Shown here one piece after another: positions 25,439-35,773 of a stretch of DNA of 51,724 bases. The stretch spans positions 1-51,724 of the forward strand of contig JAQICB010000024.1 in assembly GCA_027858745.1 (NCBI GenBank). The letters run 5' to 3'. The first letter of the stretch is position 1. Every line of letters begins with the position of its first letter. Both the position numbers and the translations under genes were made by a program. This stretch comes from Bacteroidales bacterium. GTDB lineage: Bacteria; Bacteroidota; Bacteroidia; Bacteroidales; UBA1715. The notes under the pieces are model-generated. The model ran no database searches and was not told the DNA's origin. It saw only the letters and a list, made by a program, of their open reading frames with translations.

Positions 25439-27070
25439 TTAAATTCCCGAAAAATTGTCTATGGTTTCTAATACTTGATACAAACTGTTGTTGTCTTTTT
25501 CTTTTAAATGTATAATAATCGAAGAACTCATTTCATCATTTGATCTTACTTCAAGCGATTGTAACAAAGGCGATACATCAGTGATAATTTTTTCAACGCC
25601 CATTTTTTCTGCCATATTTGTCAAACCTTCCGGATAATTGTTGTAGTCTAAATTAACAAACATATATCCTGCTGGTGAAATATTTTTTGCAATTGAGGTA
25701 GAAGAGAAGCTATCATCAAATCCGCCATTTTCCACATTATCAATAGCTTCTTTGTCGGTGCTAATGAGTAATATGTCTTTTGTGAGTGAAACGTATGTCT
25801 TGATACCCATTGTTGGCGATTGTTTTAAAATATAGTATGAATCAACTTTTTGAAGGTAATTTTCACCGAATATATCTATTAGATTTTGAATACTGCTTGA
25901 TTCAGATAGAGAAAAAGCAGCCGAAATTTTTGGCATGGTAACGGTACGCATTCTTACTGTATCAATAAATTGAGGTCTTCCATTATCGTCGAAACCAACA
26001 AATCGTCGATCGGGAACTTCCATTTCTTCTGTTACTATGTCATAAAAACTGAGGGCAAAGTCGCCGTCGAAATTCTTCAAAATAGGCTCTATCGAAATAC
26101 CGTTTTTTTCAATTACAGAAAGAAAGTTTTCTTTTGTATCAATTTTTTGAATGTATGACATCAATTTTTCCGAATCATATGTGCTTGCCATAAAAAAGAG
26201 TGTTTGTTCGGGGAGAAATGATAAAATATCATCCGAAAAATTATTTTTTGCAAATGAATTCTCAGAAACTAAAGCATCAAAATCTTCGTCGCCATACACC
26301 TGAATAGACGTGTTTATATTGTCAGAATTAAATGCAATAGTAAGAGTGATATAGCTGTCGCGAATATCTTCGATGGTATAATCTCCTAATAATGAAATTG
26401 AAGAGGATAGTTCCTTTTCAATGCTTTTGTCAAGTGCGAGGAGATGACTTGTTGGTGCAAACAATGAAATATCTTCGGCGTCATCCATAAAGGCTAAAAA
26501 TTCATCGTTTTCTGTAATGGTGTTTTCCTCCTGAATATTAAATAAGTCAACAACAAATTCGGTTGAATAATTATCTATGCTGATAAACAAAGCAACATCC
26601 TCGTTAAATGCAATACATGATGTTTGTTCATCGGTGTAAATAATAATATTATCTTTTTCTGCTTTTGTGAATGTATCACTCAATAAGCCTTCTAAGTAAT
26701 CAGAAAAAGCAACATTGTCAGACAGTGACACAACGATGCAATTGTATTTTGATTCTTGTTCCATATATGCATATAGTGGCATATATACATTTATCCCCGA
26801 TGTGTTGTTGTCTTTGATGATTCCTCGTAGAAGTGTTGAGTATACTTCTTGTGATTCTTCGGTCATGTCAATCACATTTTCTATAAAAGCAAAGGTCTCA
26901 TTTTTATATAATTTACTTTTAATGCCCATTTGGGGTAAATCAACAACGCCAACAAAAAGCGATTCTGACGGAATATACTTAACAGCATTGTCTCCCGAGG
27001 TACACGAACTGAACGTGATGGAAATGACAATTGCTGTTATAACAATTGATAAAATTGATTTGTTTTTCAT
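25439..27070 (-). CDS. Large lipoprotein, DUF4836-like
   Basis: The 543-residue protein has a lipoprotein signal with the lipid-attachment cysteine at C23 (ITFSSC). The mature part contains repeated beta-alpha units with the opening AVKYIPSESLFVGVVDLPQMG. This resembles Bacteroidota DUF4836 proteins, which also begin with a block about values or states of the cell, but I am not certain. It is the first gene of the operon with the FtsX-type ABC genes and is transcribed from the symmetric promoter at 27131-27161. It could be a periplasmic partner of that transporter. No enzyme motif is seen. Confidence 0.7.
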   Translation of the reverse strand: MKNKSILSIVITAIVISITFSSCTSGDNAVKYIPSESLFVGVVDLPQMGIKSKLYKNETFAFIENVIDMTEESQEVYSTLLRGIIKDNNTSGINVYMPLYAYMEQESKYNCIVVSLSDNVAFSDYLEGLLSDTFTKAEKDNIIIYTDEQTSCIAFNEDVALFISIDNYSTEFVVDLFNIQEENTITENDEFLAFMDDAEDISLFAPTSHLLALDKSIEKELSSSISLLGDYTIEDIRDSYITLTIAFNSDNINTSIQVYGDEDFDALVSENSFAKNNFSDDILSFLPEQTLFFMASTYDSEKLMSYIQKIDTKENFLSVIEKNGISIEPILKNFDGDFALSFYDIVTEEMEVPDRRFVGFDDNGRPQFIDTVRMRTVTMPKISAAFSLSESSSIQNLIDIFGENYLQKVDSYYILKQSPTMGIKTYVSLTKDILLISTDKEAIDNVENGGFDDSFSSTSIAKNISPAGYMFVNLDYNNYPEGLTNMAEKMGVEKIITDVSPLLQSLEVRSNDEMSSSIIIHLKEKDNNSLYQVLETIDNFSGI

Positions 27071-27097
27071 GATTGTAAAAAGAGTTAGATACTTAAG

Positions 27098-27161
27098 TTT
27101 GTATTAATTAGTTATTCGTTTATTTTTGTACAAAAATAGGTTTTTATTTATTTTCTTCAAA
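27098..27161. promoter_or_regulatory. Symmetric bidirectional promoter for the lipoprotein-ABC operon and porW-porX
   Basis: On the plus strand TTTG (27098-27101), 19 bp, TATTTTTG (27121-27128) is a perfect Bacteroidota promoter. On the minus strand TTTG (27161-27158), 19 bp, TATTTTTG (27138-27131) is another. The two -7 boxes form a perfect 18-bp palindrome at 27121-27138 with two bases between the boxes. Polymerase could occupy only one direction at a time, and a dimeric regulator could bind the palindrome. Predicted leaders are about 55 bases for the lipoprotein gene and about 105 for porW. Confidence 0.8.
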
Positions 27162-27241
27162 TTAGTTTCTTAATTAATATGCAGAGATAATAAAATATTT
27201 TTTTTATTTTAAAGTTAATTGATTAGAAAAACAGTAAGTAC

Positions 27242-29938
27242 GTGTATTTAAGAAAAAAGAAGTTTATATTTTTTGTGTTTGTAACGGTGTTAATTGTGTC
27301 GTGTTCGACTAAGAAAAACACGTTTATTACGCGAACATATCATAATCTTGTTTCCCACTATAATATTTATTTTAATGGGAAAGAGGCATATAAGCAAGGT
27401 TTGCAAAAAATTGAAACTTCATTTGAAGAACCTTACAATACAATTTTGCCTCTTTTTTATTATAAAGATAAATCGGTATTGTCATCAGCATCTTCCGATA
27501 TGGATAGGGCAATTCAAAAATGTTCTAAATTAATAAAACAACATTCTCTTACGGCTCGGCCAAATCAAAAAGGAACTCCTACAACACCCAAACAAAAGGC
27601 GTTTTATGCAAAAAAAGAATACAATGAATGGGTTAAGCAAGCCTATTTGCTTATGGGTAATGCGTTTTTTTATAAGGAAGAGTATCGTGAGGCTCAAAAA
27701 AATTACCAATTCTTATTGGTCGAGTATTCGAACAATGAAATTCGTTTTAATGCATATTTGGGAATCGCACGTGTTCGAGTTGAACAAAATCAATATGAGC
27801 AGGCTCGTGATATATTACAAAAAATGAGTGAAGATGCACAATTCCCGGAAGAACTATTTGGAGAATTGTATGCATTGTATACCGATATAAATATTCAACA
27901 GAAAAAGTATGATGAGGCTATTGTTACGCTTGAAAAGACCTTAGAATATAATATAAAGAAAAAAGAAAAAGTGAGATATACATACATTCTTGCTCAATTG
28001 TATCAAGAAATCGGGTATAGTGATAGAGCTATAGCTTTGTATTCTGAGGTGGAGAAAATGAATCCGACCTATGAAATGACCTTTCAAGCACGAATTAATA
28101 AAGCTACAGCGTACGGTGGTGGCGGCGGTAGTTCGCAAATTATAACACAACTTAATAAATTATTGAAGGACGAAAAGAATAAGGAGTATCGCGACCAAAT
28201 TTATTATGCATTAGCAAATATCTATTATCAAGAGAATAAGGAAGATAAAGCTTTTGAGAATTATAAGTTGTCATTGCAATTCAGTCAGTCAGAATCATAC
28301 CAAAAGGCTATGTCTTATCTCGCGATAGGTGATATTTTGCTTTCGAAACGCCAATATATTAAGGCTGCTCCATATTATGATTCGTGTAGCATGATTCTTC
28401 CTCAAGATTATCGAAACTACTCGGAAGTGATGGCAACTAACGAAAATTTGAAAGCTCTGGCAAATGAGCATTCTGTTGTGGTTACGCAAGATAGTTTGTT
28501 GCGAATTGCCAACATGAGTAAGCCGGAACGTAATGCCTTTGTCGATAAGATAATTGCTGATATTAATCAACGTGAGCGGGAAGCTCGTGAACGAGAAGCA
28601 ATTCAGCGAGAACAGTCTCGAATGTATGCTCAGGAGTTTGGTAGTCAGAATCAAAAACTCGGCGGTGCTTGGTATTTTTATAACGATGCAGTTGTGCAAC
28701 TCGGAAAAACAGAGTTCGTTACGAAATGGGGAGACAGAAAATTACGCGATAATTGGCGGTTTTCTCAAATGAATCAGAATGATTGGGATGTGCAAAATGA
28801 TGAAAATCCGCAATCTGATTCTTTGGCAACGGAAACGGAAGGAAATTTTAATATAAAATCACGAGATTTTTATTTGAAAGATCTCCCTCTTACCGATTCT
28901 GCTCAAAAAGCTGCCGTACGCAAAGTAGAAGTCAGCATGTTCCAAAAAGGAATGATTTATTACAATAGTATTCAAGATAATGAAAAGGCTGTTTCTACTC
29001 TCGAATCTTTTGTTTCTCGCTTCCCCAACAGTGAATATGCTCCTATTGCATATTATTATTTGCATATTATTTCTTTGGAACTAAATAATTTTAGTCTCGC
29101 AGAGGAGTATAAACAAAAATTGATATCTGAATTTCCGGAGAGTAACTATTCATCTGCCTTAACTGACCCTGAATATTTAAATAATATTAGAACGCAAATC
29201 AAGCAGGCTCATGCAGATTATTCGAAATTATATAAAGCATTTGTGGTAAATAATACCGATGAGGTTATTCGCATTTCTCAGTCAATTCAATATTCATACC
29301 CACAATCTGACTTATTGCCGAAAGCAGTGTTTCTCGAAAACTTGTCTCGGGGAAAACGCGATGGTGCTGATAAGTTAAAACAGTATATGACTTCTTATGC
29401 AGAAATGTATCCTGATTCTGAATTATATGACATGGCATTGCGTATAGCTCATTATATTGATACGGTAAGGGTGCAAACCGAAACCGGTAATGAGGTGGGG
29501 GCAGAGCAAATTCTCCAATCAGCCGATTCGGAATCGTATGCACAAGAAAAGCAACAAGACGAACGAAAGGAGTTTGTCTACAACGAAGATGCAGAGCATT
29601 TTTTGTGTATTATTGTTCGTTCCGAATTTGTTAATGCTAATCGTATTCGATTTAATTTGTTGAATTATAATTTGGATTATTTTACCAATTTTAATTTTGA
29701 TATCTCTGTTCGGGAACTCTCTCTGCACCATAATATGGTTATTTTGGAACGGTTTGATGAGGTGTCTCAAGCTATAAATTACTACGAATTAATTACCTAT
29801 TCAGATGAAGTTTTTGAGGGTGTTGAGAAAAGTTTTACCTATCAATGTGTTATTAATCAACACAATCTGGATATTTTGATGCAGTATAAAAATCTTGATG
29901 AATATTTATCGTTTTTTCAAGAGAATTACATTCAATAA
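27242..29938 (+). CDS. porW: Type IX secretion / gliding lipoprotein PorW (SprE), TPR-rich
   Basis: The 898-residue protein has a lipoprotein signal with C21 (VLIVSC) and opens with FITRTYHNLVSHYNIYFNGKEAYKQG, the characteristic start of PorW/SprE. Many TPR units follow in two blocks (about 100-390 and 560-700), with a charged helix of Glu/Arg near 440-470. SprE is needed for type IX secretion and gliding in Flavobacterium, and PorW for gingipain secretion in Porphyromonas. The start is GTG at 27242: an in-frame stop lies shortly upstream and the signal peptide needs this position. It is 9 bp upstream of porX and co-transcribed with it. Confidence 0.9.
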   Translation: MYLRKKKFIFFVFVTVLIVSCSTKKNTFITRTYHNLVSHYNIYFNGKEAYKQGLQKIETSFEEPYNTILPLFYYKDKSVLSSASSDMDRAIQKCSKLIKQHSLTARPNQKGTPTTPKQKAFYAKKEYNEWVKQAYLLMGNAFFYKEEYREAQKNYQFLLVEYSNNEIRFNAYLGIARVRVEQNQYEQARDILQKMSEDAQFPEELFGELYALYTDINIQQKKYDEAIVTLEKTLEYNIKKKEKVRYTYILAQLYQEIGYSDRAIALYSEVEKMNPTYEMTFQARINKATAYGGGGGSSQIITQLNKLLKDEKNKEYRDQIYYALANIYYQENKEDKAFENYKLSLQFSQSESYQKAMSYLAIGDILLSKRQYIKAAPYYDSCSMILPQDYRNYSEVMATNENLKALANEHSVVVTQDSLLRIANMSKPERNAFVDKIIADINQREREAREREAIQREQSRMYAQEFGSQNQKLGGAWYFYNDAVVQLGKTEFVTKWGDRKLRDNWRFSQMNQNDWDVQNDENPQSDSLATETEGNFNIKSRDFYLKDLPLTDSAQKAAVRKVEVSMFQKGMIYYNSIQDNEKAVSTLESFVSRFPNSEYAPIAYYYLHIISLELNNFSLAEEYKQKLISEFPESNYSSALTDPEYLNNIRTQIKQAHADYSKLYKAFVVNNTDEVIRISQSIQYSYPQSDLLPKAVFLENLSRGKRDGADKLKQYMTSYAEMYPDSELYDMALRIAHYIDTVRVQTETGNEVGAEQILQSADSESYAQEKQQDERKEFVYNEDAEHFLCIIVRSEFVNANRIRFNLLNYNLDYFTNFNFDISVRELSLHHNMVILERFDEVSQAINYYELITYSDEVFEGVEKSFTYQCVINQHNLDILMQYKNLDEYLSFFQENYIQ

Positions 29939-29947
29939 AATAAATAT

Positions 29948-31507
29948 ATGAAAAACGGAACTATCCTTTGGGCAGATGATGAGATTGAATTGTTAAAACC
30001 GCATGTGCTTTTTTTAGAAGGTAAGGGATATTCGGTTGTAGCTGTTAACGATGGTATGTCGGCAATAGAAAAAATGCGGGAGTCCCGATTTGATATTGTT
30101 TTTTTGGATGAACAAATGCCGGGTATTAGTGGTATTGATGCTCTTATTGAAATTAAGAAAATTGATCCTGTTGTGCCGGTTATTATGATTACTAAAAGTG
30201 AGGCTGAAGATATTATGGAGGCTGCAATAGGTTCTCAAATATCTGACTATCTTATAAAACCGGTAAACCCTAATCAGATATTGTTGACACTCAAGAAAAA
30301 TCTCAATAGTTCTCATATTATTACGCAAGAAACAACAACTAAATATCAGACAGAATTTTCTCAATTGGGAATTGAAATAGGTAATGCTCAATGCTGGGAC
30401 GATTGGGTGGCTGTGTACAAAAAAATTACCTATTGGGATTTGCAACTCGAAATGTCTCAAGACAGAGCAATGGACGAAATTTTGCAGATGCAAAAACAAG
30501 AAGCAAATGCTTCGTATGCAAAATTTATTCAAAAAAATTATGTATCGTGGTTTAGCTCTGATGATGAGGAAAAGCCTATTATGTCTCCAAGTCTTTTAAA
30601 AGAAAAGATTTTTCCTGCGCTTAAAAAAAATGAAACACCAACAGTCTTACTTGTTCTCGATAATTTTCGGTACGACCACTGGCTGACACTACGTTCCTTT
30701 TTTCATGAGTTTTTTACAATTGATGCCGAAGATCTGTATTGCAGTATTTTACCGACAACAACACAATATGCTCGAAACTCTCTATTTGCCGGATTGATGC
30801 CTTTGGAAATTTCGCATAATTATCCGGAAATATGGAAAAATGATGAAGATGATGAGGGTAAGAATATGTTCGAAGAACAGTTGTTGAGTGCCCACTTAAA
30901 GCGAATGGGAATAGATTCGAAATTCTTCTTTAAGAAAATTACGGCGATTAATCCAAGTAAAAATTTAATGGATATCGTGCATCAAATGAAAGAACATCAA
31001 TTTTCGGTTATTGTCTATAATTTTGTAGACACCCTCTCGCACACACGTACCGAAATGGATATGATAAAAGAATTGGCAGGGGATGAGTCAGCATATCGTT
31101 CCTTAATTAAATCATGGTTTCGTCATTCCTTACTATATGACGTGATAAAGGAAATTGCACATAATAAATGTAAATTATTTGTCACGACCGATCATGGTTC
31201 TGTTCGTGTACAACATCCAATTAAGGTGGTGGGCGACAAAACAATTACTACCAATTTGCGATACAAAAATGGCCGTGCATTAAAATATAATCCCAAAGAG
31301 GTCTTTGAAATACGTAAGCCTGAGGACGCACATTTACCCACACCTCATTTAACAAGTTCGTATATTTTTTCTCGACAACAAGACTTTTTTGCGTATCCTA
31401 ATAATTTTAATTATTACGCACGCTATTATAAAAACTCCTTTCAGCACGGTGGTATTTCTTTGGAAGAGATGATAATTCCTTGTGTTGAGTTGACTGCACG
31501 AGAGTGA
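29948..31507 (+). CDS. porX: Type IX secretion response regulator PorX with PglZ/alkaline-phosphatase-like output
   Basis: The 519-residue protein has an N-terminal receiver domain (1-120) with acidic pair D9-D10... (WADDE), phospho-acceptor D54 (FLDEQMPG) and the conserved K in LIKPVNP. A helical linker leads to a PglZ domain of the alkaline phosphatase superfamily (about 205-515). Metal-site motifs include VLDNFRYDHW, TTDHGS and the late QHGGISLEEMIIP. PorX is the known partner of the PorY kinase and of the SigP sigma factor in controlling type IX genes, and the PglZ domain has zinc-dependent phosphodiesterase activity in Porphyromonas. No porY is visible in the window. Confidence 0.93.
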   Translation: MKNGTILWADDEIELLKPHVLFLEGKGYSVVAVNDGMSAIEKMRESRFDIVFLDEQMPGISGIDALIEIKKIDPVVPVIMITKSEAEDIMEAAIGSQISDYLIKPVNPNQILLTLKKNLNSSHIITQETTTKYQTEFSQLGIEIGNAQCWDDWVAVYKKITYWDLQLEMSQDRAMDEILQMQKQEANASYAKFIQKNYVSWFSSDDEEKPIMSPSLLKEKIFPALKKNETPTVLLVLDNFRYDHWLTLRSFFHEFFTIDAEDLYCSILPTTTQYARNSLFAGLMPLEISHNYPEIWKNDEDDEGKNMFEEQLLSAHLKRMGIDSKFFFKKITAINPSKNLMDIVHQMKEHQFSVIVYNFVDTLSHTRTEMDMIKELAGDESAYRSLIKSWFRHSLLYDVIKEIAHNKCKLFVTTDHGSVRVQHPIKVVGDKTITTNLRYKNGRALKYNPKEVFEIRKPEDAHLPTPHLTSSYIFSRQQDFFAYPNNFNYYARYYKNSFQHGGISLEEMIIPCVELTARE

Positions 31508-31544
31508 AATAGAAATTTTTTTGAATAAAAACTAAAAGAATAAT

Positions 31545-31574
31545 TTTGTCAATTAATAAAAAAAACTAATTTTG
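31545..31574 (+). promoter_or_regulatory. Strong promoter of atpD-atpC
   Basis: TTTG at 31545-31548, an 18-bp spacer and TAATTTTG at 31567-31574 form a near-ideal Bacteroidota promoter. The TTTG is itself the end of another TAATTTTG at 31541-31548, so a second overlapping start about 26 bp upstream is possible. The predicted start near 31581 leaves a leader of about 30 bases. Confidence 0.8.
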
Positions 31575-31592
31575 TAGTAACAAGAAAAATAG

Positions 31593-33122
<1,530 letters not shown>

Positions 33123-33133
33123 TAATTGTTATT

Positions 33134-33370
33134 ATGTTTGTAGAAATTATAACACCAACTAAAAGTTTGTTTTCCGGCTCTGTGAAAAGTGTTTTGGTTC
33201 CGGGGACAAAAGGAGCTTTTGAAATGTTGCATAATCATGCTCCAATTATTTCAACTCTCGAAAAAGGAATCGTGAAATTAATTGACGAGTCCGGTTCTGA
33301 ACATATATTCGATATTGCCGGAGGTGTGGTCGAAAATGCAGATGATAAAACAATTATTTTAGTTGATTAA
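33134..33370 (+). CDS. atpC: ATP synthase F1 subunit epsilon (short form)
   Basis: The 78-residue protein covers only the N-terminal beta-sandwich of epsilon: VEIITPTKSLFSGSVKSVLVPGTKGAFEML, then NHAPIISTLEKGIV. The C-terminal helical domain that inhibits ATP hydrolysis in many bacteria is absent. Bacteroidota epsilon subunits of about 80 residues are usual, so this is probably not a truncation. It starts 11 bp after atpD and is followed by a strong terminator. Confidence 0.96.
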   Translation: MFVEIITPTKSLFSGSVKSVLVPGTKGAFEMLHNHAPIISTLEKGIVKLIDESGSEHIFDIAGGVVENADDKTIILVD

Positions 33371-33394
33371 AAAATAGTGAGTGTTTTTATAACT

Positions 33395-33428
33395 AAAAGT
33401 CACTGCGTTTTTCAGTGACTTTTTTTTT
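33395..33428 (+). terminator. Intrinsic terminator after atpC
   Basis: AAAAGTCACTG (33395-33405) pairs perfectly with CAGTGACTTTT (33413-33423) across a 7-base loop, followed by more T. It closes the atpD-atpC transcript only a few bases before the next ATG at 33434. Confidence 0.93.
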
Positions 33429-33433
33429 CTCTC

Positions 33434-34180
33434 ATGATGATGAAAAAAAAAATATATGCATTTCTTTGTATTGTGTTATGTGCAGGTTTTTCTGCTTTTT
33501 CACAACGTTTAGTTACCTTTCAGGCTTCTGATGGTTTAATGGTTTCTGCCGATTTGTATGAAACAGATGTGCAATCACGGAAATATTTGCTTCTTTTTCA
33601 CCAAGCTGAATATAGTAGAGGTGAATTCCGGCAAATTGCAACCCGATTAATCAAACTTGGGTTTAATTGTTTGGCTGTAGATTTACGATATGGTAATGAG
33701 GTTAATTTTATTAATAACGAAACGGCAATGCGAGCTCGTCAGGGTAATTTTGATGTGAGTATGCTGGATGCAAAAAAAGATGTAATTGCTGCTATCAATT
33801 ATGTGCATTCAATTGAAGATAGTGCATCTATTTTTTTACTGGGGAGTTCATATTCTGCTTCTTTGGCTCTCTTGATTGGACATGAAAGGAATGATATAGA
33901 AGCTGTTATTGCATTTAGTCCGGGAGAATTTTTTGGTGCCGAATTGAATGTGGAGCAGCAGTTACGAGGAATGGATGTGCCGATTTTTGTCGGCTGCCCT
34001 CGGAGTGAATATTTTTATGTTATTCAATTACTTTCCGGTGTTGTTTCTCCCAATAAAGTTGTGTTTCGTCCCGAAAGTTCCGACGGATTGCATGGAGCAA
34101 AGACTCTTTGGTGGGAGTCTGCTACCAGAGATGAGTTTTGGCTGAGTTTATTGTTTTTTCTAAAAGATTTTAAAACGTGA
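33434..34180 (+). CDS. Exported alpha/beta hydrolase (dienelactone-hydrolase-like)
   Basis: The 248-residue protein has an N-terminal signal peptide (about 1-23, ending AFSQ). The alpha/beta-hydrolase core shows LLLFHQAEYSRGEF after strand 3 and a nucleophile elbow GSSYSAS with S139. A late His in SSDGLHGAKTLW fits the catalytic triad. The substrate is unknown; peptidase or esterase activity is possible for the family. The start follows the atp terminator so closely that transcription may depend on read-through or a promoter inside atpC. Its stop overlaps the next gene's GTG start by 4 bases. Confidence 0.78.
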   Translation: MMMKKKIYAFLCIVLCAGFSAFSQRLVTFQASDGLMVSADLYETDVQSRKYLLLFHQAEYSRGEFRQIATRLIKLGFNCLAVDLRYGNEVNFINNETAMRARQGNFDVSMLDAKKDVIAAINYVHSIEDSASIFLLGSSYSASLALLIGHERNDIEAVIAFSPGEFFGAELNVEQQLRGMDVPIFVGCPRSEYFYVIQLLSGVVSPNKVVFRPESSDGLHGAKTLWWESATRDEFWLSLLFFLKDFKT

Positions 34181-34626
34181 ATGCAAAAAAACGAATTGTT
34201 TCTAAAGTAGCCCATTCTCACATGTGTGTGTTGGGAATTACGTCTGAATTCGATGAATTTCGTTTTTGCAATCTTTTACATACAGAATTGGGACTCGATT
34301 TTGCCGTAAGCGAGCAGATACCTATTGATATTCACGGCAAGGCTGTTGGCGAGTATCCTATATATACTTGTTACGATAATCGTGAGATGGTTTTGTATGA
34401 ACTGGTATCAAATACGCTTATTAACGAAGTGAAATTGGTTGGTTTTTTAGATTCAATTACATTTTTTCTTCGTTGTTCGTTCGATACATATGCCGAAGAT
34501 ACCAGTGAACAACTTATTGCACGATTAAAAAAACTGCCGGCTGTATTGTTTGTGCAGCGAATAGAACAAGGTAATTATTCGACAAAACAACGTGCGATAT
34601 TACGGAAATTATTTTCAAATGTGTAA
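34177..34626 (+). CDS. IPExxxVDY-like small protein
   Basis: The 149-residue protein has the layout of the Bacteroidota IPExxxVDY family: an acidic FEDFRFCNLLHTELGLD-like block, a middle YDNREMVLYELVSN segment and a C-terminal LRCSFDTYAEDTSEQLIARLKKLPAVL segment. The exact naming motif is weak, so the call is tentative. It starts with GTG at 34177, overlapping the hydrolase stop (GTGA), which implies translational coupling. In many genomes this family sits near pyruvate kinase, but none is present here. Function unknown. Confidence 0.55.
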   Translation: MNAKKRIVSKVAHSHMCVLGITSEFDEFRFCNLLHTELGLDFAVSEQIPIDIHGKAVGEYPIYTCYDNREMVLYELVSNTLINEVKLVGFLDSITFFLRCSFDTYAEDTSEQLIARLKKLPAVLFVQRIEQGNYSTKQRAILRKLFSNV

Positions 34627-34641
34627 AAAAAGCAATGGATT

Positions 34642-35679
34642 ATGAGAGTGTTGTTTCAATATACAAGTTTTTTTGTGCTCATTTTTCTCGGCTTGAATTC
34701 CTGTGATTCTTATTCGTCTCAAGAACAATGTGAGCATTGTGGTGGTAATTTCGTCGTGGAAATACCATATCAGCCGACAACCTTGTTTCCTCCTTCGGTT
34801 GATGATGAGGTGAGTTCTAATGTGGTCAATCAAATACATATGGGTTTGTTGAGGTTTGATCCTGCAAGTTCTACAATACAGTCTGGTCTCGCACGAACAT
34901 GGGATATTGATAATACCGGAACAAAATTCATTTTTTATTTAGATAGCACCGTTTATTTTCATGATGACCCTTGTTTTGCATATGGTAATGGGAGACAAAT
35001 TACGGCACATGATGTTAAATATTCTTTATATTATCTTGCATCGCAACGGAATGAAAATAAAAATTTTGCACTTGTTTCTCGAATTAAAGGAGCTAAAGAT
35101 TATTATTTGCTTTCAGAAACTGATTCTCAAGCACATATTTCAGGCATAAAAGTTATAGATGATTTTATAATCCAAATTGAATTGGAGTCACCTGCTTCAA
35201 TTTTTTTGACTCATCTTGCTCGTCCCGCTGCTGCAATTATTCCTCATGAGGCTGTCGCAAAATATGGGAAAGATATGACCGTTGGGGCCGGACCTTTTGT
35301 TTTTCAGTCTGTTCAAAATGAAAACACCTGGCTTCTTACCAAAAATTATAACTTTTCAAAACAAGATGAATCTCAAACCCCTTTACCTTACCTCGATAGT
35401 GTATCGTTCCAGTATATTGAAAAAGAAAATGAAACCATTTCACTTTTTTTGCAAAATAAACTCGATGCAATGTTGTATGTTGCCAATACACGCATCCCTG
35501 TTATTATCGATTCGCTTGAAGAGGTTGGTGTCGATGATTATGTGTTGTATAATTCAACACCGCAATCATCTAATCTTTCGGAGAATTATTTGTACAACAT
35601 TGTTTCAAAGAATATATATAACCTCTATACCAATAATATGCACTTAATTGATGCTATGATTATATATAAAGAAAAATAA
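34642..35679 (+). CDS. Peptide-type ABC solute-binding lipoprotein (family 5), internally shortened
   Basis: The 345-residue lipoprotein (lipobox LGLNSC, C21) matches the first lobe of family 5 (OppA/DppA-like) binding proteins: YQPTTLFPPSVDDEVSSNVVNQI, then LARTWDIDNTGTKFIFYL and GAGPFVFQS. Family members are usually about 500-550 residues. Here, after about residue 310, it jumps to KNIYNLYTNNMHLIDAMIIYKEK, which looks like the family's extreme C-terminus. Much of the second lobe therefore seems to be missing, with no broken frame. It may have lost ligand binding or may be a distinct short subfamily. No permease or ATPase genes adjoin it. Confidence 0.7.
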   Translation: MRVLFQYTSFFVLIFLGLNSCDSYSSQEQCEHCGGNFVVEIPYQPTTLFPPSVDDEVSSNVVNQIHMGLLRFDPASSTIQSGLARTWDIDNTGTKFIFYLDSTVYFHDDPCFAYGNGRQITAHDVKYSLYYLASQRNENKNFALVSRIKGAKDYYLLSETDSQAHISGIKVIDDFIIQIELESPASIFLTHLARPAAAIIPHEAVAKYGKDMTVGAGPFVFQSVQNENTWLLTKNYNFSKQDESQTPLPYLDSVSFQYIEKENETISLFLQNKLDAMLYVANTRIPVIIDSLEEVGVDDYVLYNSTPQSSNLSENYLYNIVSKNIYNLYTNNMHLIDAMIIYKEK

Positions 35680-35747
35680 TTGTGATGTTTTTTGCGAAAC
35701 AAACAATAAAATCAAAATCTTTTCATTCTTAATTCAATAGAAAATAA

Positions 35748-35755
35748 TATCTTTG
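35748..35755 (+). promoter_or_regulatory. -7 promoter element of bamD
   Basis: TATCTTTG matches TAnnTTTG and predicts a transcription start near 35762. It overlaps a possible TTG start at 35753, which argues for translation from the ATG codons at 35768 or 35774. No TTTG is seen at the ideal -33 position. Confidence 0.5.
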
Positions 35756-35773
35756 CATGCTCAAATAATGTGT

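Noticed and set aside
35753-35773. TTG start for bamD at 35753
   Set aside because: It lies inside a perfect -7 promoter box (35748-35755). The ATG at 35774 or 35768 gives a better lipoprotein signal.
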